Assembly (NCBI GenBank): GCA_964035545.1
Contig: OZ037766.1
Coordinates: 14,309,222-14,373,221, forward strand
Source of the DNA: Bugula neritina
Taxonomy: Eukaryota > Bryozoa > Gymnolaemata > Cheilostomatida > Bugulidae
Direction of reading: 5' to 3'
DNA length: 64,000 nucleotides
Position numbers and translations under genes: made by a program. Positions 48,951 through 62,070 of this stretch are shown piece after piece. How positions within the stretch are numbered: position 1 is the stretch's first letter; the number at the start of each line of letters is the position of its first letter. The notes beneath the pieces were generated by a model, which saw only the letters and a list, made by a program, of their open reading frames with translations, was not told where the DNA came from and searched no databases.

Positions 48951-51861
48951 CTGCAAAAAGGCAATAAAAATATGCATATAGTTTGCAATAAAGGAATACT
49001 AAAATAATAAATATCTCTTAGAACCTCCATTTTGTTTAAGTTAAATAATCTAATAGTAATAAAAATATTTTGATTGTTGGGAAGAATGTACAATATAGAG
49101 AACTTTAGTGTCTTGTTGTTGCAATTAACCTCTACACATATTTTTGCAAGTATTACTCTTTACAATATAATAGTCTTTGCAATTGTTGAGGATATATTGT
49201 TTTGTTTTTACCTCAAATATGTTTATTGAGAAGTTGTTTCCTCTAAAAGCTATGTTGTCCAGTGCTTAACTTTATGCTATTAAATTGTCACACAAAAATA
49301 TGTGTGCAGTATTTTATTAAAAATGTGCTGCATTTGCTTAAAGTCTGAGTATTTATAGGATAATATATCAATAAGGTTCTTTTAATTTGTAACTGATGAT
49401 TTTGTAAAAATATACACAAACAATTGCATGTAGCTTGTCAACACAAAACCCTTGCATAAGGTGATTAGTTCTATAAATCCTATTTCAGTGTCATTGAAAT
49501 TTATTATAGTTATTCACCCGCATTAAAACTTTTATGTAAACATGTGCTGCATGTGCATAATATATTACAGATATGAAAGTATCATGTGTGATATTTCATG
49601 ATATATTATTATATAACACTATGCTACATGTTTGTGGGTCACAGCTGTTCTATACAAAACTTTAAAAATGGAAAAAATATAAATTCTACCATATTTGCTT
49701 TTTGTATTATATAGAGTTCTTAGTCTATAGCAGTCATGGATGACAAAAAATGTAGTATTCGTCTGTTATATTAAGTTCTAACAAAAAAAGAGTAAAACAT
49801 ACATCACATTGCAGCATGTAGCAAACTTTGAAATGTAAACAGATATTTGGATCTCTTAGAAATTAGCAATATAAAAATTGCTTCATGCGTAAGAAGTAAT
49901 ATATAAGCGGCTTCAGGTGAGGTGGATTAAAGACATTAATTGGACAAGGAAATCGCTTATGACAGTCCTACTAGATAGTACTTCTGCAGGTAATTATTTT
50001 GCCTGATATTTCTACAAGTAACCTGAAAGACAGAAGAGACAGCACCAGCTCTTTTCGTCTGCACACTCTACATTTTATTATATCATAAACTAACCAGGCT
50101 TGAAATTTATAAACTTAGGCTAATTGAGGCGCAGGTGTAGGTTTTAGAAGAAAAGTTGCCTATGTTTGCTGGAAGTGTGTAGATCAAAGGCTGCTTGTGA
50201 GGTTTTGTAAAATTCGAATCATGATTTAACTGGACAAAACTTTATCAAATAATAAAGTTTTATTAAAATCTTCAGGTAGTTTCAAAGTGGCTAGATTCAG
50301 TCAAAGCGTGGCCACAAATTCCCCTGTTTTTATACTCCCTGAAGAAATGCTGGTACCTCGCTAACTACCCCCTACCCTATCCGCCACTGAGCCTGATAGA
50401 AATGACAGTACATGCAAATGATGCAGAGCTTCAAACTGGTGACACATTTACTATTCAGGTATTGTACAGGCTTTCTTATATAGTATAAAGATAACATTTC
50501 ATCTGGTCTGCAATCACACTGTTGGCTGAAATAGTAGATACTCTAATAATTTCTAGTGGAAGAGAGAGAGCTGTGTTTTTATACATACTTGTGTCAGCAT
50601 AGAGTACCTGTTGACAATTGATAAAGTCAGCATAACTAAACATAGACACAAGTCAAGTAACAACCAAGTATTGCATAATTGTGAATATATAAGATATAAC
50701 TTTATAAAAAGTGTCATGGTCGAAATAATTACATTTTAGTGCTTTACTTTTCAAAGCGAGGGCCGCTGAAAGAGAATAATATTCTGGTGGAGATGGGCTG
50801 CATTGCAAACTTTAGCTTGAGCCACAATATCAGCATTGTTCAAATTACTTTATTCCAAATTCTTATGAATCATTGCACAATAAAGTCTCAATGGCTGCAT
50901 GTTTTGTAGCGTGTACATAAATAAGACATTTAAAAGGTGGTTTCTCACTCTAATTCATGTATGCGTGTGAAACATAATTTTAGTTTTATGCTTTCGAGGG
51001 CCACATAAATGTAGGCTGGGGAGCCTGTTAGACAGCCCTGGTGCAGGTTATTTCTTTGATATGATAAACAAAGTGTAAATATTATAATTTTAGCTGCAGA
51101 TGAAGCTGGTAATTGAACAAACCATTGTGAATTGTGATTACCAAAATGCCATATCAAAATTACAAACAAGTTGAATTACCATGACAAATTGCATCTTTGT
51201 ACTACTGGTTAGTAAGCTTATGACACAACAATAATTCTTTAATCATATTTATTCATGTGCCCAGTCTGTATTGATTACTTACATACATGTGTAAAAATAC
51301 AAATACGATATAAAAATATAATTATTTGGAAAAAATGAGAAATAGACATCTGGAGACTTGAAATTTGGTATTGCACAAGACAGTATTACATCTGCTACAT
51401 AAATGACTAGTTTAAAATTGGTCCGCTGAATTTTACGAAAAGGAAGCAATATGATGAATAATACACATTAAAACAGCATTTAATATAGTAGCTATACCTT
51501 ATAAATTATTACATAGTTATCAAAAACAAAAACATAATGCAGTTATTAAATTTAAATATTTAAAACTTCTTCCCATTTGGAGATAAAAACAACTGAATAT
51601 AATTATAAGATATCACAGCCATAGACAGACAAATTTTATGAACAAACTAGTTGTTAATAAGTAATGACCAGTAGCAATATTATCAAGATTGCTATCTCTC
51701 CATCCACATAATATCAATGTAGTGATACACCATGATACCAAAACTTAGTTTAATTGTCTGCAAATCATTAAATGAAAATATACTCTTAAACTCATATTTA
51801 GTCACTGTTAATTTAATGAAAGGCTTTTAAAAATTTTCAATACATTTAGAGTGAAATGATT
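48951..51861. other. Long intergenic region
   Basis: AT-rich. No coding exon, tRNA or transposon end that I can support. Short open frames have no family resemblance. Confidence 0.4.
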
Positions 51862-54800
51862 TCAGTTGAATGTCATGTAACTTTTAAAGCGAAGACTTTG
51901 CCAATTATACTTCCAATACAGCCTAGAGGGTGGCCATAACTAAAAGTAGAAGATAGAAAGAGCTACTATAAGAAAGCATGTTTAAAAATCAAGTGAATAG
52001 AAGCCCACTAGGCAACAGGACACCAAATAAAACTTAATATATTGAGATGTGAATATGCAAAGAAAGTAACAAGAAAATTAAGTGAACTAGCTCAGCACTA
52101 ATTTAATACCATCTCAATTTCAATGGTAAATTATTAAGATGAAGGTCAGAAACTTCTCCCACCTTTTATGTGGTGGCAAATTTCTGTTAAGACATAATTA
52201 GTTGGTTGTTTAATGGAAATCTATCTATTGTATTATAATTTATAGCAACCACATCTTCAACCATTCTTAGGTATTCCAATGTACCACTGTAAGCAGGATC
52301 CAGTACTTTGAAATTGTCACTAAATTAATTTCCATGCTGGATTTAATGTAACAACTTGAATTGCTGCCAAACTTTCTCTTATAACATTAGAAAACATGAG
52401 ATTACTTACCAAGTAGAGAGGAATATGCTCAAGAACAATATATTTCAAAATAAATGAAAGTAAAAGTCTCCTTATAAACACATAAAATAAGGCCAAGCGA
52501 TGCCATTTAAAAAGCTTTGTCTTATAAAGTGTATTCCATTATTTCAATGTACGTTATTTGAATTCAATAAGTCTGTAGTTTCTCATAACATATAAAGTGC
52601 TACATGGCAGACAACTTTCTATCAAAATAAATTTAAGTGTTTTAAAACCAGTAGTTGATAAAATATTTCATGGCTCATAGATTTTGCATACTACACAAAG
52701 AATACTTATTATAGAACTACAAAGCTTTTAAATTACTATTCATTTTATTATTACTATAATTGCACAGAACTATTAGTTCTCCACTACATAACTCCAACAA
52801 TGTAATTTTTTAGACATTACAGATACATAAGCATACAGTAAAAAACTAAAAATACAAGAAAATGATAAGATTCATATTAAGTTGAATTATAAACTTACCT
52901 AGCAATACCACTATTAGCACTGCTCATTACACACTTGAATATTGCAATAGCTTGAACGGCCAATAAGATGTTCAGTAATTCTCTGAACCTAGAAAAATAA
53001 ACAATAATATTGAGCAGCAAAATTTTCCCTGATTACTCTTTGACTGAATATAATAGTATTTGCAATTAATCAATGAAAACTTCAATCATATTCAATAGCA
53101 ATCTATACAGTTGCCTTTGTGCAAGTTAAAAGAAATATGATATAATGTTATTTTAAGATTAATTACAACTTTATGAAGTTTCAAATGTTAAGTTCAACAG
53201 CCCAGAATTTTATTTATAAAAATACTTGGCATGAGCACTGAGTGCCTATGCTACATTAACATGACATAAATTCAAACTTAAGTTAAAATGCCAACTCACT
53301 ACAAACTATAGCAATCTAATTTAACACCTTTACTGCTTCATACAGGGCATAAAAATGAACATAGGTTATACAGGCCACTTGCGAGTGAGATATCTGTGAG
53401 AAACAGAATTATGCCGTACCAATAAAGTATATCTTGCTTTGACCCGACTGCGACAGAAAGCGAAGTAGTTTCAAACACAGTGGAGTGTCTAAAGAACCAC
53501 AAGACAAATAACCAGAGCCCTGCCTTCATGCTGTGAGCAACCAACTTCTGTAAAAAGAATATTAGAACAATTCTGTATAAAATTAATCAATTGAGAAAAA
53601 CAGTATAAGTATACCTTTCATGCTATTTTAGTGAAGACATAAAAACTTACAGGGAAATGCATCTCTGATCTAGAGAAAGGAAAATTTCCTGCAAGATTTC
53701 AGAGATGAAAAGTTGAAATAACATAACAGATATTTTATTATTAATATATTTAATGCCAATTTAATATAGGTGAAGTTTTAAATACTTTTAAAAATATTTT
53801 ACACATATAGCATTTTAGTTTGAAAGAATTTGTTTGAAAATTTATTTAAAACTAAGGAGCTTTCAACTATTAAACCATCGGAATTAAAAAGTGGCACTCT
53901 TTTTACAAAATTGTTTAGAATGTATTTTTCCTAGAAAGAAAAACATGCTTTTCATTATTATGCACAGCTGCAATTCCAAATCTACTTAGGAAGTTTTTAT
54001 AAAATTTTATTAAGTCCTAAACTTATGCAGGCAATTTTAGATAGTACTACAACTTTTTAAAGTTATAAGTACACATTTAGACAATCCTAAATAAAATTGT
54101 CTCTCAAAATCCATAAAAATGGACTTGAAAACTTCAAGTAATTTAAAAAAAGTGATTGTGATCACATAAAAAATTTAACCGAATAAGGAATATCAATAAA
54201 AATACCTGAAGTACTTGCTGCTGCTTTTTGATGACAAAAAGCTGCATTTCTATTTGTTGCCTTCCATCACTTAAAACTTTACTAAGGTTGTAATTCTGTG
54301 ATTGAACAGATGTCAACAGTTCGTTCGATATCTGGTTTTGTCGTTTTATTTGCTCATTTAGTTCATGTTTAAGAGACACTAAAATTATTTTAAATTCATT
54401 AATATCATCTCCAAATTAAAAACAGTATTTAGTTAAAAGTTATGTGTTTGCACATTATCCCGCAGTCATAAGGCAGGTTCCAAAATGTCATTAATAACAT
54501 CACTACCAGCATTTAATAATCTCCTAATACTAAATTAAAGCTAATAGAGTAAACTAAACTAGTAAATTCCATCAGTTATCTATTGCATTGCATTCACTGT
54601 TCATGTCACTATCTTGCAATAAAGCCCAAAAGAAATTAATGTAACTTTTGAAGCACCAACTAATAAACTGAATTTATCATGAAAAAACCTGTGACTGGTT
54701 GAAAAACTAAAAGCAAACAGCTCAAATCCCCTGCTATTCAATGTAACTTTCTTGCAAATATTTGCAGTCAGCAAGTATACAAAACGACAAGAGTGATGGG

Positions 54801-56079
54801 CTAGAACAGGATGAGCTGCAATATATACCTACTTTGCAAACCAACTCCATTGAAAGTATATAACTCTATTGTCATACAAACTAAAATTCCATTGAAATTG
54901 TGCTGCCATTATAAAAGTGCACCAAACTTACATACAGCTATTTACTTACCTATTTCAGCTCTTTCTATTCTTAGTAAATCGAGTTCACCTTTAGCCTGTT
55001 TCATAAATTTCTATAAAAAAACTGTTAAATTAAAAAGCAAGAATTATTTACCCATAGTATTATAGTGAATCTACTTCCAAGCAGTGCATGAATACGAACC
55101 TCAACTTTGCAGTGCCTAGTCCAAACCGCTATGAGAACCATATGGTAGGCCTTTAAAAGCTGAAAAATGATACAAAAATACTAATTAATTGAAGTTGGAT
55201 ATAGAGTTTAATAGAGCAAATTTAACACGGTGGCAAAAAAGACATAAGTTAAAATCATTCATCAAAATACCTTACTTATTTCCAGATTGGGCTTTAAATT
55301 TTTATTAGAAGATTTCTGGTTTGAATCATGATTTTGAGCACAATACTTTCTTGGTGAAGGTGTTAAAAGCTGTGAATATAATGGTTCTCTGCTACATGCT
55401 AGCAAATGCTGTGTTATTGATTGGTTTGGAGGAAGAGGATACCGGCTTAAAACTACAAAATACAAATATTTCACAGGATATCATCAAAACATAGCAGTGC
55501 AATATTAGCAGCAACTAGTAGTAGCAAAATACATCTACCAATAATACACTGGTGCCATTAGTTTAAACATTGCCTGAAAGAACTAAACATTAATGAATTG
55601 AAGTGAACTTGGGTCATTTAATCACTGCATTTCCACTGCTTGGAATTATGCAAATGGAACTTTCATTCCATTATTGAAAATAGTTGCATCGAATGAAACT
55701 ATAATCACAAGTTAATGCAAACCGCAACCACAAATCTATCCACACAAGATCCGTAGGATCTCTTCCAAGCAATGGAAACACAGCGATTTAGCTCACACAG
55801 CAATTGCTAGATCAACCAGTATTAATACATAGCATAATGTTTAAATTGAGCACTTGCGCCTAGCTCATGCATATAAACAACAGCTGTCCTAAATAAAAAG
55901 ATTTTTGTAAGAAAAACTACCAACTACAGGCGTTGCTTTGTTGGTTTAAAGTTGTGTTCACCTGATGGTTGAGAAGGAAATCTAACAGCTGGAACAATTC
56001 CTCTGCGCTGTACTAACATCGAGTGAAGTCTAGATTTAAATAATTCCTTGCCAGAAGTCGATTTTGTATCTTTATCCAT
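51862..56079 (-). CDS. Unrecognised coiled-coil protein with hydrophobic C-terminal segments
   Basis: Not recognised. Nine exons fit without a phase error: 55962-56079, 55271-55452, 55100-55159, 54950-55010, 54206-54378, 53420-53547, 52899-52988, 52410-52470 and 51862-51939, total 316 aa. The N-terminus (MDKDTKSTSGKELFKSRLHS) is followed by a Ser/Pro/Asn-rich linker. A coiled coil spans about residues 105-177 (ELDLLRIERAEI, KRQNQISNELL). Two hydrophobic helices follow (GLWLFVLWFF and LLNILLAVQAIAIF), then an aromatic tail (PSRLYWKYNWQSLRF). The layout resembles organelle- or envelope-anchored coiled-coil proteins. Each splice site is a good GT-AG match, which makes the model convincing even without a name. 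The start is the first ATG of the exon at 56079. Confidence 0.75.
55623..55785. mobile_element. Short CACTG-ended MITE relative
   Basis: Inverted ends CACTGCATTTCCACTGCTTGG-type and its inverse (about three mismatches) over 163 bp, in intron 1 of the coiled-coil gene. The ends and the CATCGAATGAAAC internal word resemble the MITE at 43848-44597. Confidence 0.6.
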
Positions 56080-56449
56080 AAAAATAGTAGACAGCTCCTA
56101 TTTTACAAAATATTATTCAAATGAAGTACCCGTGAAGTTAAAAAACCCATCCATGGCTAAAAACAACAAATGACCACTATCTGGCTAGCCTAGGTTATGG
56201 CATGGCCATTTTTATAAGTCAAATTCAATTATTTAAGATAACATTGTAAAAATAAAAATATAGTGTCTGATGATGAAACAGGTAACAACTAAGCTTAGAA
56301 CTATCAGTCTACCATTGCAAATAACCTGTTGCAGATACTAGAATGGCGAGGACATTGATGGCTCATGCAAAAAATTAATATACAATTAAACAAAGTAGTA
56401 GGGCCTGAAAGAGCACTACCTTAATACAATTACACCTAAGTAATCATAC

Positions 56450-56640
56450 GCTGTTCCAATATACATCAATGATATTCTACGTACTAAAGGTAAGCTGTGA
56501 CGTAAATCTATATGCTGACAATACTCTATTATATCAGCCAATTCATCAAAAGCAAAAAGCTGTCTGTTTCCAGAAAAACATCAATGCTATACACAAATAG
56601 CATTTAAAAAAAGAAATGTAAGCATGGTGACCAACATACA
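56450..56640 (+). mobile_element. LINE reverse transcriptase remnant
   Basis: Plus-strand translation gives PIYINDIL and, after a frameshift, NLYADNTLLYQ followed by INAIHK, the catalytic-box region of the same RT type as the older LINE. Several stops; dead fragment. Confidence 0.65.
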
Positions 56641-58259
56641 AGCTAACAGAAATTGAGATGTATTGTGTTGACAGAACAGTGTACCTGTGTACGATTAGGC
56701 AGTCAAATTTCAAAGTAACGATGAACACTCAAGAAAGAGAATGTTTCAAAAATTTTAGAGCAAATTTAAATGAGCATCTTAAAAGTTGACTAATGCCTCA
56801 TATAAGCTTGTGCCACTCTATACTAGAACACATGAATACTAGGAGGAATCCAAAATTAGCCAAAGACGGAATAATAGCTTATTCAGACACGACAAATTTG
56901 CATTCGTTGGGTCCAACAAATGCCCAACGAACAATCATTGCACCTTTTTGTTGAACCAAATGAAGTAGTAGTGTATAGTTGCTTAGCAACGGTACTTTAC
57001 TAGTAAAGTTGTTACTGGTTGAACTTAAGCACAGTTGTGCGATAACAAAGTAAAAATTTTGAGTTAATAAAATAATCAAATATGACAAATTTAAATTATA
57101 ACAAATTAAAAATTTATTAGCTAAACAAAAGTTGAAATTTTAGTAAATTTGTGTTTAACAACAGTTGGATTATGAAAAGTAAATGAAAATGACATGCGAA
57201 ACTGAATGCCGTGTTCGTGTTTTTATACCAAACTCAAACTGATTATTTACTCTTTTGTAGCCTTTCACTACTTATTACTTATATTTTTTATTGTTGCTAA
57301 ATAAAAAATTAAAATGTCCTGTTTTATTGTATTTTCTTCATAAAAGAACTATTGCTAAAACGGTTTTAGCTGAACTAAGTATAACATAAAACTAAATAGA
57401 AGCTGGCAGTGACTACTTTATGTAAAATGATTCAGTTGCATAAATTTCAATTTAACCATACAATTATTTTTTTAAATTACTGCTACTCATTGTGCACATC
57501 GACTCAGTTGTTTACGTTCATCTTTCTAGTCGTCATCATAAAGATCATGCAGTGCAGCTATTCTAGCTCTGCCAAACAACCTACTTCTGCCATGAAAACT
57601 GCTTGAAATAATTTTGAGATGCTGCTGATTGGTAAAATAATATGCTTCCTACAAATTTATCCAATTTAAACAATTATTATTTATTACTATTGATAATACT
57701 AAAATATTGATTATTTAATTTAGTTACAAGCAATGCTGCTTGCACAAACTGTTTGCCATGTGCATTATGCAAAATAAACAAAATCTGCATTCGTCTTGCC
57801 ATTATGGCCCGCTATTCGTCCAATTCATTGACGGTCTGAATAAGTTATAATACAGCACAGCACTGTTTGGTTCATTGATGAACTAAGAGGCAGCGAGACT
57901 GTCAAAATCACATGCTAGAAACTTGGCCTTCATCCTTTTAAGAGAACAGATATGCAAGAATCACGTCACCCACCAACTTTTTTGAATAAAAATCCCACAA
58001 TGAGAAAAGCACTAACCGACACTTGTAATACCAATAGCATGAGCATAAGATAAAACTACTAGCTACTACCAAAATATGACATTAACCACTACCCATAGGT
58101 CTGCTGCCTGTAGTGAACTGGCATTTATATCCTCAATTTCAGGAGAACACATATTTATAATAGCAAACAGTGTTTAATTTACTTGAGCTTAGCCAAACGA
58201 ACTGCATATTGAGTTTGACATTGTAACTTCAGGCCAAATGAGGCACTCCTGCCACTGCT
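56641..58259. other. Intergenic
   Basis: No gene recognised. A perfect palindrome, GTTGCTTAGCAAC, lies at 56978-56990 and resembles an RFX X-box. Confidence 0.4.
56978..56990. promoter_or_regulatory. X-box-like palindrome
   Basis: GTTGCTTAGCAAC is a perfect inverted repeat with one central base, matching the RFX half-site spacing. It lies about 900 bp upstream of the coiled-coil gene start, so a link is speculative. Confidence 0.3.
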
Positions 58260-58505
58260 TATAAGTTATAACTATAAGTATAACATTAAATATAACCTAT
58301 AAGACTTACTCTAAGACCAAGTTTTACATATTACATTTACTATACGTATAACTATCGCTATAAAATTAGGTATAACTACTACTCTGTTTATTAGCATTGG
58401 TTATTTATTAAATTTGATTACTATTACCGTATTAGTATTACTAGATACAAGATTGTATTAGTATTACTATTAGTATAACTTCACTACAAGCGTAACCATA
58501 TAATT
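58260..58505. repeat. Degenerate hexanucleotide field E
   Basis: Words such as TATAAC, TATAAG, TATTAG and TATTAC in six-base phase; directly precedes the RTE LINE. Confidence 0.55.
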
Positions 58506-58514
58506 ATATATAGT

Positions 58515-60460
58515 GAGTGACAGGAAAGTACCTAGAGAAAGAGTCTTGGTGGTGGAATGAAGAAGTACAGTCAGCAGTAAAAGAAAAAAGAGATGCATGG
58601 AAAGAGTGGAAAATAGCAAGTGAAGAAAACAAAGAAGAAGCAAAAAAACGACACACCAGCCGGAACAAGACAAGCCAGGAAAAGGTAGCCATAGCAAAAC
58701 AAGCAGCATCAGAAAACTTATATGATGAATTAAACAAGAATGGATCAAAGATCATCCACCGCCTAGCTAAAACTAGACACCGGAGATCTAAGGATATTGA
58801 CAGAATACCTTTTGTCAAGGACGTAAATGGAAAGACCCTGTGTGAAGACGAGCAAATCAAAAAGAAATGGAAAAATTACTTTAATGGCCTACTAAATAAT
58901 GAGTACAACAGGGAGGAACTGCCACCGCAGTTACCAGTGCAAGGACCAATACCGGAAATCCATGAAGACGAAGTCAACACTCAAATAGAAAATATGAAAG
59001 CTAACAAAGCCACAGGGCCAGACCAGCTACCAATTGACATCATAAAGTTGCTGAAAGAGAGAGGAATTACATGGATGACAGTGTGTTTGAACAACATCAT
59101 CTCCGAAAGGATAACACCAATATATAAGCAGAAAAGAGACCCACTAGACTGTGGAAACTACAGGGGGATAAAACTGCTAAGCCACTGCCTCAAACTATTA
59201 GAGAGGATCATTGAACAGAGAATCAGAGAATTAGTTACAATCAAGCAAAATCAGTATGGATTTCCGAAAGGGAAATCAACCACAGAACCCATGTTCTGGC
59301 TCAGAATACTGCAGGAAAAGCACAGAGAGCACAACAAAGAGCTCCATATGGTGTTCGTGGACCTCGAAAAAGCCTATGACACTATACCACGTGAGTTAAT
59401 ATGGCACCGCCTACGGAAGCGAATGGTCCCAGAGCAGTACATCAACATCATAAAGGACATGTACAAAGATTGCAGCACCAGTGTTAGAACAGACTCTGGG
59501 TTGACAAGCGAAATCTAAATTGAAGTCGGATTACATCAGGGATCGGCACTAAGCCCAATGCTATTTATCATAATTATGGATGTCCTAGCAGAAGACATAA
59601 ACGAGGACAGCCCATGGGCAATGCTATTTGCCGATGATCTGGTCCTGTGCAACAGTAATAGAGAGAGATTAGAAAAAAAGTTAGAGATCTGGAGAGAGAA
59701 AATAGAGGCAGCAGGATTGAAGATAAGCCGAAAGAAAACGGAGCATCTGCCAGCAGCTGGAGACCAAGAAAACATCGGGATGAAGAAGTATGGTAGTCAG
59801 GTTATAGAAAGCCTGCCTAAGTGTTCCAAATTCAAGTACTTGGGCACAACAATCCACCAAGAGGGAGGCTGCCGGGGGGAGGTTGAGCTGAGAATATCCA
59901 AGGCTTGGAATAAGTGGAGAGAGCTGTCTGCTGTGCTCTGTGACAAGAAAATGCCCACAAAACTCAAAGTGCTGATTTACAAAATAGCTATCAGACCAAC
60001 CCTATTATACGAAAATGAGACTTGGCCCATCACAAAATCTCTGGCGGACAAGACGTCATCATGTGAAATGCCCATGCTGCAATACAGTTTGAATGTCAGT
60101 TTAGAAGATCATAAGCCAAATGAAAAAATAACAGCAGAAGCCAGAGTGATGCCGATTAAAGACCTGATGAGAAAAAGACGAATGCAGTGGTATGGACATG
60201 TTAGAAGAGAAAGTGAAGAAGACATACGGAGAGTGCCAGAGATGACAGTTGAGGGAGTTCGACCTAGGGGTAGACCAAAGCAAAGATGGTGTGATACAAT
60301 AAACTCAGACCTTAGATGGCTCAATCTAGATGGCGCAGATGCTGAAGATCGAGTTCGATGGAGATGTCTGGTAGAACTTGGTATCAAGCAAAAACCCGCC
60401 ACCCGCGCAAGACCACGGCGGTGAAAGGTGACCAAAGGTGACCAAAGTATAAAATAAAAG
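58515..60460 (+). mobile_element. 5'-truncated RTE-type LINE
   Basis: Contains only the RT half of an RTE-clade element; the endonuclease is missing. The 3' end after the stop codon has a short tandem tail (GGTGACCAAA repeated, 60427-60447), as is common for RTE elements. Confidence 0.85.
58517..60424 (+). pseudogene. RTE-type reverse transcriptase with one in-frame stop
   Basis: A single frame broken once, by TAA at 59516-59518 just before VGLHQGSALSP. Visible parts are ESWWWNEEVQ, KNYFNGLLN, NYRGIKLLSHCLKLLERII, VFVDLEKAYDTIPRELIW, the catalytic LFADDLVL and the C-terminal RGRPKQRWCD, all hallmarks of RTE-clade proteins. In the palm, LNNI joins SERITPIYK directly where related proteins have about 15 more residues (the usual W-containing segment), so a small in-frame deletion adds to the damage. 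Confidence 0.88.
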
Positions 60461-60524
60461 CATTATTCTGTATCTGTGTTGAGTTTCTAGACCCTCGAAA
60501 GGGAAGGAGACCTTCACGGAGAAG

Positions 60525-61733
60525 TGTTATGAAGGCGTGACTTAAGAGATTCTAAGGTCTCTTATTGTCCTAGGAAGGAAACTATTAAAGTATATGTTAA
60601 AATTTGCAAGTAATGAACGAGGCATATGTCTAGACATGTTACGTGCTAGGATAGATGGACAATTTGTTAGTTCTTAGAAGGTATTAATAATTTTAGAACA
60701 AACATTTTCATTAGCTAGGAATTGAAGGAGTAACTTTATACGGCTTGATTTTCTACGCGACTCCAACGTTTCTATATTTAGCTGTTCTCGAGCCTTGGTC
60801 ATACTTTGAATTCCTTTTAAACTCAATATAAAACGCAGTGCCTTGTTCTGGACTAGTTTTAGTTTGTGTATATCCTTTGAATAATGGGGGTCTCATCCCT
60901 CACCGGATTATTCTAGCACTGGTCTAACTAATGTTAGATACGCCAACATCTTAACTTTAGCAAGAGCATTATGTAATGTCGACTTTATGTAACCTAGGAT
61001 TTTAGTGGCTTTAGTGATTGTAGAGTTAATGTGTTTTTTCCATTTAAGACTATTGTTCATGTGAATACCAAGGTATTTTATGGTATCTGTAATAGTTAGT
61101 GTGGTGTTGCACAAATTGTATTTTATTGTATCTAAATCAAAATGGGTTTTGCCAAAAAATATCAAGCTACACTTAGTGGGATTAAACTTCATTTTCCATT
61201 GCAGAGCCCAGCTTTTTAACTGATGGAGATCATTCTGAAAAGACACAATAGATGATGGATTGACCAACGGTGAAAACATCAAAGTATCGTCAGCAAATAG
61301 TTTTATAAATGAGGAAATGGAATTGGATATATCATTAATGTATACTAGGAACAGTGATGGGCCAAGAACTGAAACTTGAGGGACACCAGACGATACTTTA
61401 GCTTTTTCAGACAAAGCTTCCTTTACTAACCCCCCCCCCCTGTTGATACCTATTTTTTAAAAAAGACACAATCCACTTTACTAATGCAGTTGGCATGTTA
61501 TATTGGCAAAGCTTTTTCAATAGTAAAGCATGAGAGACTTCATCAAGGGTTTTACAGAAATCTAGAGCTACGACTTGACTACAATAACCATTTTCAACTT
61601 GTTGAGCTATAGTATTAAGAGTGCTGGCAATCTGAGTGGCACATGAATGAGATTTTCTAAAACCATGTTGGTTAATACTAATTATATCATCAAGAAAAAT
61701 GTTCAATTGATGTAATATGATGTGTTCGAGTAC
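60525..61733 (-). mobile_element. LINE fragment (Jockey/CR1-like RT)
   Basis: Minus-strand frames at 60908-61414 and 61407-61733 give VLEHIILHQL, INQHGFRKSHSC, VVALDF...EVSHALLLKKL, SSGVPQVSVLGPSLFLVYIND and LFADDTLMF, with RT C-terminal residues continuing to about 60525 past a stop. A run of ten cytosines (61431-61440) marks a frame break. The 5' end is cut off by the gypsy LTR at 61734. Confidence 0.82.
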
Positions 61734-62039
61734 TGTGGTGGTTCGTGGAACTACCAGCAGCACGACATGTAGGGTCGCGTAATTGACCCGGAACAATGGA
61801 TAGCCAATTAGCGTAGTTGATAGTTAGCAGCAATTGTAGTTTCCCGCTGTTAACTCAGTCGAAGCTAGAGTGTGAAATAGATTAGATGTGTAACTTGTTT
61901 GAAATAATGTATCGTGTTTTTATAATGTATAGTTGTGTATAAAATATACTCGTTCACTCGACTTAGCCTGGTGCAGTTCTATAATAGATAAATAGACTCT
62001 CTGGATAGCACATCAACCCTAAATCTGAAAAATATAACA
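61734..62039 (+). repeat. 5' LTR of the right-edge gypsy element
   Basis: 306 bp from TGTGGTGGTTCG to AATATAACA, with TG...CA ends, directly followed by a primer-binding site. The left boundary is inferred from where the interrupted LINE sequence stops. The partner LTR is outside the window. Confidence 0.8.
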
Positions 62040-62040
62040 G

Positions 62041-62058
62041 TGGTGGCAGCGGTGGGAT
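62041..62058 (+). other. Primer-binding site
   Basis: TGGTGGCAGCGGTGGGAT begins one base after the LTR, the usual position and form of a gypsy primer-binding site. Confidence 0.8.
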
Positions 62059-62070
62059 AGTGCATCCAAG

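Noticed and set aside
60101-60517. Three minus-strand frames
   Set aside because: They are shadows of the RTE reverse transcriptase on the opposite strand.
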